From: an uncultured Rickettsiales bacterium
GTDB taxonomy: Bacteria > Pseudomonadota > Alphaproteobacteria > Rickettsiales > Rickettsiaceae
Direction of reading: 5' to 3'
DNA length: 64,000 nt
NCBI GenBank assembly: GCA_903952265.1
Contig: CAJBEU010000002.1
Location: 1 to 64,000 of the forward strand
A program made the position numbers and the translations under genes. The notes below the pieces were generated by a model. That model had not been told where the DNA came from. It saw only the letters and a program-made list of their open reading frames with translations, and made no database searches. This document shows, piece by piece, positions 18,069 through 32,061 of this stretch. Every line of letters starts with the position of its first letter. Within the stretch, counting starts at the first letter, position 1.

Positions 18069-18899
18069 ATGAGTAAGAAGCTAGATTCTTTTGTAATTCC
18101 AAAGGATGCGAAATTTCCGGACCTTGTTTCTTCGACTGCTGTGGAGCTTTTGATAAAAAATCCCTACGCTTTTTACGCAAAAAATATTCTCAAGCTAAAA
18201 AAGCTGTATAGATTTAAATCTAGTCCAGATTTAGCAGACTTTGGTATTTTCATACATTATATCCTGGATCAATATAGCAAAAGTTATTGCCCTAAATCTT
18301 TTGAAGAAAAAACGGTCACTTTTTGTGAAATCGCAAAAGATGCTTTAGAGAAAATGAATTTTCAAAAACAAGCTTTTTGGATGCATAAAGTAGAATCTAT
18401 TGCTCAAGAATTTATCGATTTTGACGAAAACAGAAGATGCTTTCTATCAAATGTGTGGTCAGAGCAAAAAGGCAGTACATTGATTAAACTTGCTAGCAAA
18501 AATGTAACATTGACTAGTATTGCTGATCGAATCGAACTTTCTAAAAATGGAGAAGTTTGTATCTTAGATTACAAGACCGGAATTGTACCGAGTAATCAGG
18601 ATGTGCAATCGGGTCTTTCTCCTCAGCTTTTGGTTTCTTCTATCATAGCATCTAAAGGGGGATTTGATTGTTTGAAAGGTTTTGTTAATCCTGCTAAAAT
18701 TACGTATGTTAAGCTTTCAAGCTGTTCGCCTTATTGGCAAGCAAGTGATATAATCGTTGAAAACCTGAGTGATCATTTAAAGCAATTAGTGCAATTGCTG
18801 GAAATATTCCTTGATAGTGGTGCTGAATTGAAATTTTCTCCTTTAGGGAGTGCGCACAGTGGATATGATGAATATGCTCATCTGGGTAGAAACATTTAG
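18069..18899 (+). CDS. addB: AddB-like C-terminal PD-(D/E)XK nuclease domain
   Basis: The 276-residue protein begins with a segment like the AddB nuclease N-terminus (TAVELLIKNPYAFYAKNIL, compare the family TEIERWIRDPYAIYARHIL). It carries nuclease motifs ADRIEL and ILDYKTG, followed by QDVQSGLSPQLL. It lies 19 bases after the preceding addB frame and in another frame. An in-frame TGA at 18054-18056 just upstream means it cannot simply be read through. AGG before the ATG could serve as its own ribosome binding site. The core catalytic residues look intact, so selection may maintain it. Confidence 0.75.
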   Translation: MSKKLDSFVIPKDAKFPDLVSSTAVELLIKNPYAFYAKNILKLKKLYRFKSSPDLADFGIFIHYILDQYSKSYCPKSFEEKTVTFCEIAKDALEKMNFQKQAFWMHKVESIAQEFIDFDENRRCFLSNVWSEQKGSTLIKLASKNVTLTSIADRIELSKNGEVCILDYKTGIVPSNQDVQSGLSPQLLVSSIIASKGGFDCLKGFVNPAKITYVKLSSCSPYWQASDIIVENLSDHLKQLVQLLEIFLDSGAELKFSPLGSAHSGYDEYAHLGRNI

Positions 18900-18981
18900 C
18901 CAAAAACACATTTTTCTGCACTAGAAATTCAAAAGCATTTGTTTTGTTAATCTAAAGTAATTTTGTTTAAGGTATAGCTCT

Positions 18982-20658
18982 ATGGGGGAAGATGCCCGCC
19001 GCATGCTTATTGCTGTTAGCCTATCTTTTGTTCTAATGTTTTGCTGGCAGTATTTTTTTCCTAACAAAGCACTGCCTGTTCAAAAATCTGTTCAAAGCAT
19101 TGTATCGTCACAAAACGTACAGTCTTATATTCAACCTAATCAAGGTACTTTTGTAAGAATTGAGCATCAAAATATTCCAAAAGTAAATATTGAAACACCC
19201 AGCCTTAAGGGATCCATTTCCACTTTGGGTCTTAGAATCGAAAATTTATTTCTTTTAAAGCATAAAGATAGAGTTGGTTTGAATGCTCAACCAATCAAGC
19301 TTTTTAGCGATAACTCTCAATTCGTTGATGTAAAATTTTGGAGTTTTGCTCTCTTTGAGGAATTGCCTAGCTCTAATACTTTGTGGAATGCAAGGGGTAA
19401 AAATCTTACCGTTGAGACTCCTGTAGAATTTGACTGGACTAACAGTCAAGGAGTGAAGTTTTTAGTACAGGTGTCTCTGGATAAAAACTATCTTTTTACA
19501 TTCAAGACGAAAATTCAAAATGATTCAAATAAATCTGTTTTTTATAGTCCGGGAATACAAATATTTAAAAACAAAAAGTTGCTCGAAGAAGAGATTGAAA
19601 AGAGCTCTCATAGCGGTGCTATAGGGGCGATAAACAAGCAAATTAAAGATTATTCCTATAAAGATTTTCTCAAAAAGGGAAAATTGGATTTTAAGACGGA
19701 TTCATTTCATTGGTTTGGAATCACCGACAAGTATTGGCTTACTGCCTTTATAGCCGAAAAGCCAACTAAAGCCGAGGTTGAAATAGCAAAAGTAGATTTG
19801 ATGGAATCTGAGTACATGAGCAATTCCATATCTTACGAAAAACAAGAAATACAACCTGGCCTTAGTTTGAATAATAGATTTTATCTATTTGCTGGAGCTA
19901 AGCACGTGACTCTTTTGGATGAATACAGGGATTCTTTAGGCGCAGTTTTATTTGATAGAGCAATAGATTTTAGTTGGCTATATTTTCTTACTAAGCCGCT
20001 ATTTTATGTGCTCAATTTCTTCTTTGGATTGGTAAAGAATTTTGGACTAAGCATCATTATGCTGACGCTGGTTGTACGTATTGCAATGTTTGCACTAGCA
20101 ATGAAGTCAGATGGAACTGTACGCAAGATGAAAGAGTTGCAACCCAAGATGCAAAGACTTAAAGAACTTTACAAAGGAGATCAAGAAAGACTGAGAAAAG
20201 AGATAATGGAGCTCTACAAAAGGGAGAAAATTAGTCCTGTAGGTTGCCTTCCAATGCTTGCACAAGCTCCTGTATTTTTTGCAATGTATCAAGTGTTAGG
20301 AGTTACACTTGAAATGAGGCATGCACCTTTCTTTTTGTGGATTTCTGATCTTTCAGTAAAAGATCCTACTAACATTTTCACATTATTTGGATTATTGACC
20401 TGGAATCCGCCATCTTTCCTACATATAGGAATTTGGCCTATGCTCATGGCTCTAACCATGTACTTGCAGCAAAGAATTTCTCCAAAACCAGATGATCCAA
20501 TTCAAGCAAAAATGTTTGCTATAATGCCGCTAATAATGCTTTTTGCTTTTGGCAATTTTCCTGCTGGCTTGGTGATATACTGGACGTGGAGCAATTGCTT
20601 TGGCATAGGGCAGCAATACTTGATGAACTTTTTATCAAAAAGGCGTGTAAAGTCTTGA
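18982..20658 (+). CDS. yidC: Membrane protein insertase YidC
   Basis: Inner-membrane insertase (Oxa1 family), 558 residues. An N-terminal membrane segment (about residues 8-26) is followed by a large periplasmic domain and a C-terminal block of about five segments beginning near residue 330. The conserved C-terminal motifs are visible in GCLPMLAQAPVFFAMYQVL and in FPAGLVIYWTWSNCFGIGQQ. It is followed 19 bases later by engB, matching the common yidC-engB gene order. Confidence 0.96.
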   Translation: MGEDARRMLIAVSLSFVLMFCWQYFFPNKALPVQKSVQSIVSSQNVQSYIQPNQGTFVRIEHQNIPKVNIETPSLKGSISTLGLRIENLFLLKHKDRVGLNAQPIKLFSDNSQFVDVKFWSFALFEELPSSNTLWNARGKNLTVETPVEFDWTNSQGVKFLVQVSLDKNYLFTFKTKIQNDSNKSVFYSPGIQIFKNKKLLEEEIEKSSHSGAIGAINKQIKDYSYKDFLKKGKLDFKTDSFHWFGITDKYWLTAFIAEKPTKAEVEIAKVDLMESEYMSNSISYEKQEIQPGLSLNNRFYLFAGAKHVTLLDEYRDSLGAVLFDRAIDFSWLYFLTKPLFYVLNFFFGLVKNFGLSIIMLTLVVRIAMFALAMKSDGTVRKMKELQPKMQRLKELYKGDQERLRKEIMELYKREKISPVGCLPMLAQAPVFFAMYQVLGVTLEMRHAPFFLWISDLSVKDPTNIFTLFGLLTWNPPSFLHIGIWPMLMALTMYLQQRISPKPDDPIQAKMFAIMPLIMLFAFGNFPAGLVIYWTWSNCFGIGQQYLMNFLSKRRVKS

Positions 20659-20677
20659 ATTTTATTGGGCATTCTCA

Positions 20678-25085
<4,408 letters not shown>

Positions 25086-25118
25086 AAAGGTGGATTTGAA
25101 AAAATAGCTGAAAGGTGT

Positions 25119-27155
25119 TTAGGTACTGATTCCGGCTTTTACAAAGTGTTTTTTTGAAATTACGTTAGTGTAAAAACTGTGCGCTTGACTTTTTGGGCCA
25201 ATGTTCTTTGCTGACTCAATCACTTCTTGATAATATTCGTTAGATAGCTGAATTTTGTCCGCAAAATAAAAATCTTCAGATCCGCTTTGCTTAATTCCAA
25301 GCACGTCTCCTGCTCCTCTTAGATTTAAATCCTCTTCTGCTATTGAGAATCCATCGTTGCAAGATTTCATAAAATTTAGCCTTTTCAAAGCAATATTTGA
25401 GATGTGGTGAGCGGAATAGTATAAAATACAATAAGATTCTAGATTGCTTCTACCTACTCTGCCCCTTAGTTGATGGAGCTGAGCAAGGCCAAATCTTTCT
25501 GCATTTTCTATGACAATTAGTGTTGCATTTGGTACATCTATTCCAACTTCCACGATTGTGGTTGCAACTAAAATGTTAGTTTTGCCTTTAGAAAATTCAC
25601 TCATTATTTTTTCTCGCGTCGAGATTTCTGTTCCTCCATGCATCATTGCTACTTGATTTTCTCCAAAGGTAGATTTGACTTTATCGAATCTGGTTTCTAC
25701 GTTGCTAATTGAGGTATTGAAATCTTCGTTATCCTCGATGAAGGGGCAAATCCAGTATATTTTTTCTCCTTTATCGATAATTTTTTGTATTGTGGAATAA
25801 ATTTCGACTTCTCTATTTTCCTTCATCACCAAGGTTGTGATTTTGGCATGATGTTGAGATTTTATCATTTGAGATACAGAGATATTGCCTAGCATTGTCA
25901 TTGCAAGGCTTCTAGGTATTGGTGTTGCCGTCATTAGCAATAGGTCTGCAACATCTGCTTTTTGCATCATAGCAAGTCTTTGCATTACTCCAAATCTGTG
26001 CTGTTCGTCAATCACGATGTACCTTAAGTTTCGAAATTGTACTTTTTCTTGAAACAATGCATGAGTGCCTATAATGATCAAGGCATGATTTTGTATCATT
26101 TTTAGTGTTGCATTCTTTTCTTTTAGAGTCATGTTTCCGCTTAATAGGCAGCAAGTAACGTTGGTATCAGCCAATGCTTTACAAAAATATTTATAATGCT
26201 GTGTTGCGAGCAATTCTGTTGGGACCATTAGGGCTACTTGTCCTTTATGTATTACATTGAGCATACTAAGCAGTGCTACGATTGTTTTTCCAGATCCTAC
26301 ATCTCCTTGTAAAAGCCTGACCATCTGAGTGGTTTTGGACTGATCATCCTCTATTTCTTTAAGTGCAGATAATTGACTTTGCGTTAGATTAAAACCAAGG
26401 GTTTTTAAAACTTGGTTTTGTAAATCCTCATTTTTTTGATAGATAGTTGACTTGGTTTTTATATGAATGTCTCGCAGACAAATCTGATGAGCGATCAATT
26501 CGTCGGTTGCCAGTCTTGTCATTGCCATATTTGCCTCTTTTGCATAAGAAATGAGGCATTTTGGTTGATGCACTGCTTTTAGGCACGAATATATGTCAGA
26601 AAATCTGTGAACTTGTGCTATAGGGTTGTGTTCGGGTATTGCCTCTAAAAATTTTTTTACAAAAAAAATTCCTTTTTTGACGTACTGGTGTAATTTTTTA
26701 TTGATTAATCCGTACGTCAAACTGTATAAAGGCTCTATTTGAGTCACTTCAGATTTAGAAAAGAGAAATTCTGGATGAATTATCTGCAAATTCTGCCCAC
26801 GTTTAGATATTTCTCCTTCAAGTGTATATTCTTCTCCAACCTTGAGCTTTGCTTTTAAAAACGGATGAAGTTTTCCAAAATGTACTAATTCTATTAAATG
26901 ATTTTGACTCTTAAATTCTACGATGATTCGATTGGTAACTCTTTTTGGATCTGTCTCAAGCTTTCCATTAATTATTACTGTGTCTCCTGTTGCAATTGTG
27001 TTTAAATTTGGGTTTAAAATTTTTGTTTTGTAACCTCTGGGTGCATAAAAGATAAGGTCTCTTACGGTATGAATTCCCAACCTTTCTAAGGCTTTAGCGT
27101 GAAGCGCATTTATGGTGATAGCTTTAGATGCTTTTAGAGATAAAAAATTAATCAT
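25119..27155 (-). CDS. recG: ATP-dependent DNA helicase RecG
   Basis: Branch-migrating helicase that rescues stalled replication forks and processes recombination intermediates. It has an N-terminal wedge (OB-fold) region, then superfamily 2 motifs: Walker A LLQGDVGSGKT, DEQHRFGVMQR and TATPIPRS, and the C-terminal QLRGRVGRS. The length of 678 residues is normal. It overlaps the end of holB by eight bases and is third in a gltX-holB-recG run. Confidence 0.96.
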   Translation of the reverse strand: MINFLSLKASKAITINALHAKALERLGIHTVRDLIFYAPRGYKTKILNPNLNTIATGDTVIINGKLETDPKRVTNRIIVEFKSQNHLIELVHFGKLHPFLKAKLKVGEEYTLEGEISKRGQNLQIIHPEFLFSKSEVTQIEPLYSLTYGLINKKLHQYVKKGIFFVKKFLEAIPEHNPIAQVHRFSDIYSCLKAVHQPKCLISYAKEANMAMTRLATDELIAHQICLRDIHIKTKSTIYQKNEDLQNQVLKTLGFNLTQSQLSALKEIEDDQSKTTQMVRLLQGDVGSGKTIVALLSMLNVIHKGQVALMVPTELLATQHYKYFCKALADTNVTCCLLSGNMTLKEKNATLKMIQNHALIIIGTHALFQEKVQFRNLRYIVIDEQHRFGVMQRLAMMQKADVADLLLMTATPIPRSLAMTMLGNISVSQMIKSQHHAKITTLVMKENREVEIYSTIQKIIDKGEKIYWICPFIEDNEDFNTSISNVETRFDKVKSTFGENQVAMMHGGTEISTREKIMSEFSKGKTNILVATTIVEVGIDVPNATLIVIENAERFGLAQLHQLRGRVGRSNLESYCILYYSAHHISNIALKRLNFMKSCNDGFSIAEEDLNLRGAGDVLGIKQSGSEDFYFADKIQLSNEYYQEVIESAKNIGPKSQAHSFYTNVISKKHFVKAGIST

Positions 27156-27912
27156 CTATAAAAAGCATGGATAGAATTAGGGTTGCGATATGCTTTGCGT
27201 CAAAAGCCAACTCTAGGTGGGATTTAACTAAATCGCCGATTTGCTCTGTTGTTTTAACTGATTGTTCCAACGTTTGCGCTTTTATTTTAGAAAAAAGGTT
27301 TGTTTCTTGTTCATCTAGCGGAAAATCTTGGAAAACCTTAGATTTTATTAGTTTAACCAAAAAAGTTTTCATTGATTTGTTAATATCTTGTTTGCCAAGC
27401 AGTTGCTGTAACTGTTCTACGTCATTTTCCAAAAGGCTTTTTATCAGAGGCTCGTAAGTAGAGTCGTCGTTTGATTGTGTAGGATTGTGTAGAGTCCAAC
27501 ATCTAGAAAGTATCGTTTTGGGTAGAGCTTTGGGAGCATTTGTTGTAAGAAAAAAATAGGTGTTGCTATTTGGTTCTTCAATAATTTTAAGACAAGAATT
27601 TACGGCGCTAAAGCTCATTAATTCGGCCTGGTAAATTATCGCGAATTTGTTTTTAGTGAGCATTGAGCTTTGATTGACCCAATGGTTTAGCTGCCTTATT
27701 TGGTCTACCAATATGGATTTTTGTAGGGTATCTTTTTCTACGATATACACATCTGGATTATTTTGACTTTTGAGAGCGTGTTCTTTCACAGAGACACTTT
27801 CTATAAAGGTGCAAAGCAGATTTTTTGTGTGTTGAGAATCTGCTCCAGCAATTAGAATGGAATGAGGAAATTTACCTGACTCCCAGGTTTTTTGTAGGTA
27901 TTGCTTCAACAT
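27148..27912 (-). CDS. holB: DNA polymerase III delta-prime subunit
   Basis: A clamp-loader AAA+ subunit of 254 residues. The N-terminal GKFPHSILIAG and the central NKFAIIYQAELMSFSAVNSCLKIIEEP (here broken over several motifs) followed by TTNAPKALPKTILSRC, with a sensor-1-like region and the SRC motif, identify delta-prime or DnaX-type proteins. The degenerate P-loop and short length favour HolB. Its ATG lies within the last 41 bases of gltX, suggesting coupled translation. The alphaproteobacterial partner is often tmk, which is absent here. Confidence 0.88.
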   Translation of the reverse strand: MLKQYLQKTWESGKFPHSILIAGADSQHTKNLLCTFIESVSVKEHALKSQNNPDVYIVEKDTLQKSILVDQIRQLNHWVNQSSMLTKNKFAIIYQAELMSFSAVNSCLKIIEEPNSNTYFFLTTNAPKALPKTILSRCWTLHNPTQSNDDSTYEPLIKSLLENDVEQLQQLLGKQDINKSMKTFLVKLIKSKVFQDFPLDEQETNLFSKIKAQTLEQSVKTTEQIGDLVKSHLELAFDAKHIATLILSMLFIDD

Positions 27913-29302
27913 GTTTGAGAGAATCTGTTATTCTGTTACAGGTATTTTCTGGTCCTATAATTGCCATTATAGAAAATATGCTAGGGGAATGGGTTGTACC
28001 AGTAATGAGGGCCCTAAGCGGAGCAGCAATGTCTGCGAGACCAAGATTTTGTTGTTGAGCAAATTCTTTAAACACTTTTTGTAAACTACTTTGGGAGAAA
28101 TTTTCTTGATTTTCTTTTATCAGCTTAACAATGGAGTCGATTAATGTGACGTTGGTTCTCATTATCATTCCTAGGGCATTTTCTTCGTATCTTAAGGGTA
28201 TCTCCATTGAATACATCTTTGCAAGAGAGCTTAATTCATTTACGGTTTTGGCTCTAATTTTTAAATCTTTCATGCCTTGAGCTATATAGGCCTTAGATTC
28301 TTGGCTCAGAGGATAATTGGTACTTAATTGCGAAACTACCAAAGATATAAGACACGTTTCATCAAGATTTTTGATGTAATGAGCGTTGATATTTTTGAGC
28401 TTTTCTACATCAAGCCTTGAGGGAGCCTTGTTTATGGATTTAATGTGAAACAACTGTTCCATTTCTTTGCGAGAAAAGATTTCTTGATCTTTGTGACTCC
28501 ATCCAAGTTTTACTAAATAGTTGCACAGTGCATCCGGAAGGTATCCTTCATTTTTATAGTAAGATACGCTCAAAGCGCCATGTCTTTTGGATAATTTTAG
28601 TCCATCAGGCCCATGAATCAAGGGAATGTGAGCCATTTGAGGAATATTCCAACCTAGTGCTTTGTATATTTGAATCTGTAAAAATGCGTTAGTTAGATGA
28701 TCGTCTCCTCTGATTATGTGAGAGATTGCCATTTCGTGATCATCGCATACTGCAGCTAGCATATAAGTTGGACTACCATTGCTTTTTAGAAGAATGACAT
28801 CTTCTAAATGTACGTTTTCTACTACTACTTGTCCCTGGACCAAATCATTTAAAGTTGTGGTACCCTCATGATTTATTTTTAATCTAACCACGGGATTTAC
28901 ATCTTTTGGATGAGCGCTTGCATCTAGATTTCTCCAAGGGCTTAAAGCTCTTTTATGATTTTGATCATAGAGCCTTGTTTTTGCATCTGTTGTTTGTGCC
29001 TCAAAGCAATAATAAGCAGCTCCTATCTCGATTAGCTTTTTAGCAATTGCTTGGTGTTTTCTTGCATTTTGGGATTGCACAATGATCGGCTCTTCCCATT
29101 TAATTTGAAGCCACTGAAGGCTTTGAATAATTTCCTCTGTATACTCAAGTGACACTCTGATCTGATCTGTATCCTCTATGCGCAGAAAAAATTTTCCGCC
29201 TTGATTTTTAGCAAACAGGTAATTAAAAAGGGCTGTTCTTGCTCCCCCAATATGCAGCATTCCCGTTGGAGAGGGAGCAAATCTTGTGATTACCTCAGTC
29301 AT
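27872..29302 (-). CDS. gltX: Glutamyl-tRNA synthetase, copy 1
   Basis: Class I synthetase of 476 residues. The HIGH motif appears as HIGG (residues 17-20) and the KMSKR motif as LKLSKRHG. A second paralogue lies at 56777-58264. Many alphaproteobacteria have two GluRS enzymes and no GlnRS; one copy charges tRNA-Glu and the other mischarges tRNA-Gln for GatCAB amidation. Which does which here cannot be told by eye. It overlaps holB by 41 bases. Confidence 0.94.
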   Translation of the reverse strand: MTEVITRFAPSPTGMLHIGGARTALFNYLFAKNQGGKFFLRIEDTDQIRVSLEYTEEIIQSLQWLQIKWEEPIIVQSQNARKHQAIAKKLIEIGAAYYCFEAQTTDAKTRLYDQNHKRALSPWRNLDASAHPKDVNPVVRLKINHEGTTTLNDLVQGQVVVENVHLEDVILLKSNGSPTYMLAAVCDDHEMAISHIIRGDDHLTNAFLQIQIYKALGWNIPQMAHIPLIHGPDGLKLSKRHGALSVSYYKNEGYLPDALCNYLVKLGWSHKDQEIFSRKEMEQLFHIKSINKAPSRLDVEKLKNINAHYIKNLDETCLISLVVSQLSTNYPLSQESKAYIAQGMKDLKIRAKTVNELSSLAKMYSMEIPLRYEENALGMIMRTNVTLIDSIVKLIKENQENFSQSSLQKVFKEFAQQQNLGLADIAAPLRALITGTTHSPSIFSIMAIIGPENTCNRITDSLKHVEAIPTKNLGVR

Positions 29303-29328
29303 AGGGGGTTCATGAAATATATAGATGA

Positions 29329-31083
29329 TTACTGTGCTTCTTCAAGCTGGATCCATTTTTGCATTTTTGCCTCTAATTCGTTAGTTACTTGATCTAATTT
29401 TAATCCAAGATCTGTTAGCTCTTTTGTATTAGATAAATCTACTTTGATTAGATTTTCTTCCAGAGAGTGTTTTTCTTGTTCTAGGTCTGAGATTTCTTTT
29501 GTTAGCAACTCTAGTTCACGTTTTTGACTATAATTGAGGCGTTTTTTCTCTAAATTAGGTTTATCAGCATTTTTTTCTTGCTTTGCAACTTTGTTCTTAG
29601 AGGCATTGATAGGCCTATAGCCCCCTATCACATCAATAATTCCCTCTTTAGAAAGAATTATAGTTCTAGTTACCAGTTGTTCTAAAAAATCTCTATCATG
29701 GCTGACGATAATCGCAGTGCCTTTATAATTGGAGAGATGATCTAATAAAAAGTCCAGTGTTTCGATATCTAGATCATTGGTTGGTTCATCCAAAATTAGA
29801 AAATTACTTTTTTGAGCTAAAATTTTTGCAAGCAAAAGCCTGCTAACTTGTCCTCCAGATAGATTGGACACTTTAGTATGCAACATCTTGGGATCAAAAA
29901 GAAATTGCTTTAGGTATGCTCCTGCATGCATTTCAGAGTCGTGTACCTTGATATAATGCCCTCCGTTAGGGCAGAGTGTTTCAAGCAGTGTGTGGTCTGG
30001 ATTGATGGTGCTTTTGGTCTGATCTAGGTAAGCAATTTCTAGATTTTGTCCATGTATTACTGTTCCGGTTTTAGGAGTAATTTCTTTTGCGAGTATTTTT
30101 AGCAAAGTAGATTTTCCGCAACCATTAGGGCCTATTAGGCCGATTTTTTCTCCCTTGATAATTTTGTAATTGAAATTTTGTATTAAATTTTGGTCTCTAT
30201 AGCCATGTGTGACATCTTTGATTTCAATAATAAATTTAGTTTTGCTGATTGCATCATCTTGATTTTGGCTAATTAAAGAGGTGGTATTTGCTTGTATGCG
30301 AGTTTTTACGTCTAATCTTAGCTTGTGGAGATTTTCAAGCCTTCTTTGATTTCTCTTTCTTCTTCCTGTAACGCCCTGTTGTAACCATTTAGTTTCGGTA
30401 TCTAGCTTTCTGTTGAGTTTTAGTAAAGCGCTTTCCTCTTGGGCGAAAATTTCATTTTGCCATTCCTCAAAATATTTAAAACCTTTGTCAAATTTACGTA
30501 AAACTGTTTTTTCTAACCACCAGATTTTGTTTGTAAGGTTGCCAAGAAATTGACGATCGTGGCTTACGCAAATTATTGCTCCGCGATGTTTTTTTACCAA
30601 ATACTCTTCTAGCCACTCAATGGCGGTAATATCTAGATGGTTTGTTGGCTCGTCTAGTAACAAAACATCTGCTTCTTGTGCCAAAGTTGATGCGAGAGCT
30701 ACTCTTCTTTTTTCGCCTCCAGACATCGAATGGATAATTCTAGATTCTTCGACTCCAAGATACCTCATGTATGTAGAGGCGGTATATTGTGTGCACTTTG
30801 CGTTGCTGAGTACGAAGTCATTTGCTGTAATTTTCTCATCCATCAATACATCTTGCCTAAGATAGGATATTTTCAGTCCCGGACGTTTGAAAATGCTGCA
30901 AGAGTCTGCTTCGTATATTTCTGCTACAAGCTTTAAAAGAGTGGATTTTCCAGATCCGTTAGATCCTATGAGGCATACTTTATCTTGCTCATAAAGGTGT
31001 ATGCTTGCGCCTTTTAGTATAACTTTGTCGCCAAAGCGTAAATTGGCCTCTTGCAAAGAGTAAATTGGGCAATCTGTTTTCAT
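29329..31083 (-). CDS. ABC-F family ATPase (Uup/EttA-like)
   Basis: Two ATPase domains in one soluble chain with no membrane segments, as in ABC-F translation factors and Uup. Walker A motifs GSNGSGKST and GPNGCGKST and signature motifs MSGGEKRR and LSGGQ are present. The C-terminal 80 or so residues form a charged coiled coil typical of Uup. The frame is open to a TTG at 31104; ATG 31083 (MKTDCPIYSL) is more likely. Exact subfamily is not certain, so no symbol is given. Confidence 0.9.
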   Translation of the reverse strand: MKTDCPIYSLQEANLRFGDKVILKGASIHLYEQDKVCLIGSNGSGKSTLLKLVAEIYEADSCSIFKRPGLKISYLRQDVLMDEKITANDFVLSNAKCTQYTASTYMRYLGVEESRIIHSMSGGEKRRVALASTLAQEADVLLLDEPTNHLDITAIEWLEEYLVKKHRGAIICVSHDRQFLGNLTNKIWWLEKTVLRKFDKGFKYFEEWQNEIFAQEESALLKLNRKLDTETKWLQQGVTGRRKRNQRRLENLHKLRLDVKTRIQANTTSLISQNQDDAISKTKFIIEIKDVTHGYRDQNLIQNFNYKIIKGEKIGLIGPNGCGKSTLLKILAKEITPKTGTVIHGQNLEIAYLDQTKSTINPDHTLLETLCPNGGHYIKVHDSEMHAGAYLKQFLFDPKMLHTKVSNLSGGQVSRLLLAKILAQKSNFLILDEPTNDLDIETLDFLLDHLSNYKGTAIIVSHDRDFLEQLVTRTIILSKEGIIDVIGGYRPINASKNKVAKQEKNADKPNLEKKRLNYSQKRELELLTKEISDLEQEKHSLEENLIKVDLSNTKELTDLGLKLDQVTNELEAKMQKWIQLEEAQ

Positions 31084-31134
31084 TTGAAAGATTCTTACGC
31101 GCAAAGAGTCTGGCTAGTTTGTTCTGACTTTATT

Positions 31135-31410
31135 CTAGGGCCGTATTTTTTTCTTTGCAAAAGTTTTGGCTGGAGGTGGAATTCTATTTCTGTGTATTTG
31201 GACTATTCTTCCACTGTTTAAGTCGTAGAGCGTCATCTCAACAGTTACTTTGTCCCCCTTTAACACTCTAATGCGATTTTTTTTAATTTTGCCTGCGCTA
31301 TATGCTCTGATTTGATGCTGATTTTGCTGGTCCAGCTCAACTTTAAAGCTTCCCCCAGGCAGTATTTCTACTACTTTGCCCGTGCACTGTATGGATTCTT
31401 CCTTTGGCAT
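31135..31410 (-). CDS. infA: Translation initiation factor IF-1
   Basis: A 91-residue S1-like OB-fold protein that binds the ribosomal A site during initiation. The sequence MPKEESIQCTGKVVEILPGG and the central HQIRAYSAGKIKKNRIRV match IF-1. The C-terminal extension of about 20 basic residues (PPPAKTFAKKKIRP) makes it longer than the usual 72. It lies about 50 bases upstream of the ABC-F gene on the same strand. Confidence 0.95.
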   Translation of the reverse strand: MPKEESIQCTGKVVEILPGGSFKVELDQQNQHQIRAYSAGKIKKNRIRVLKGDKVTVEMTLYDLNSGRIVQIHRNRIPPPAKTFAKKKIRP

Positions 31411-31523
31411 TTATTAAAACAAGTTTTTTGTTGAAAAGCTCCTCACTTCCCAGGCATTGTATAAAAGATTCCTTTCATTGTCTAGTTACTGGTATTGCTC
31501 TAGAGATCTACTCAAGATTCAAT

Positions 31524-32024
31524 CTAAGGGGAGCGTATGCATCTTTTAATTTCTAATTCTCCAAGTATGGCATCTTCAAGGCCAAACATTATTTGAGCAT
31601 CTTTTTCATTTTGGTGATCAAAGCCTAGTGTGTGTAAAATTCCGTGAATTATCAAATGGGTAAAATGATCTTTTAGTGCTAGGCTGTATTGCACTGACTC
31701 TTCTTGTAGTATTTGGTATCCAAGTGCTAATTCTCCCATTTCAAGATTTTTTAAAGGGCTTGATAATAAGATTTTTGGATTCCGATTTTCTGCAGGAAAT
31801 GCAAGAACGTTTGTGGGTTTATTAATTCCAAGGAAAGAATAGTTTAATTCTTGCATTTTAGCGTTATCAGTAAGTAATATGCATGTTGCTATTTTGTGAG
31901 GAACCCAGTCCCAATTTAAGACTTTTAAAGTAGTGGTAAGTACTTTTCTTAGGTACCCTTTTGAAGAAAATTTGTGATTGATCCAATTATCGTCTTCTAT
32001 CAAAATTTCTAAAGTAATTCGCAT
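31524..32024 (-). CDS. ybeY: Endoribonuclease YbeY (rRNA maturation, ribosome quality control)
   Basis: A zinc-dependent RNase acting on 16S rRNA 3' ends. The diagnostic HGILHTLGFDH (HxxxHxxGxDH) near the C-terminus and the preceding NKPTNVLAFP motif are present. The length of 166 residues is typical. The start is ATG 32024, divergent from flhB by 37 bases. Confidence 0.95.
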   Translation of the reverse strand: MRITLEILIEDDNWINHKFSSKGYLRKVLTTTLKVLNWDWVPHKIATCILLTDNAKMQELNYSFLGINKPTNVLAFPAENRNPKILLSSPLKNLEMGELALGYQILQEESVQYSLALKDHFTHLIIHGILHTLGFDHQNEKDAQIMFGLEDAILGELEIKRCIRSP

Positions 32025-32061
32025 TAGGATGTCATTTTTTCTAAATTGAGAAACATATTAG

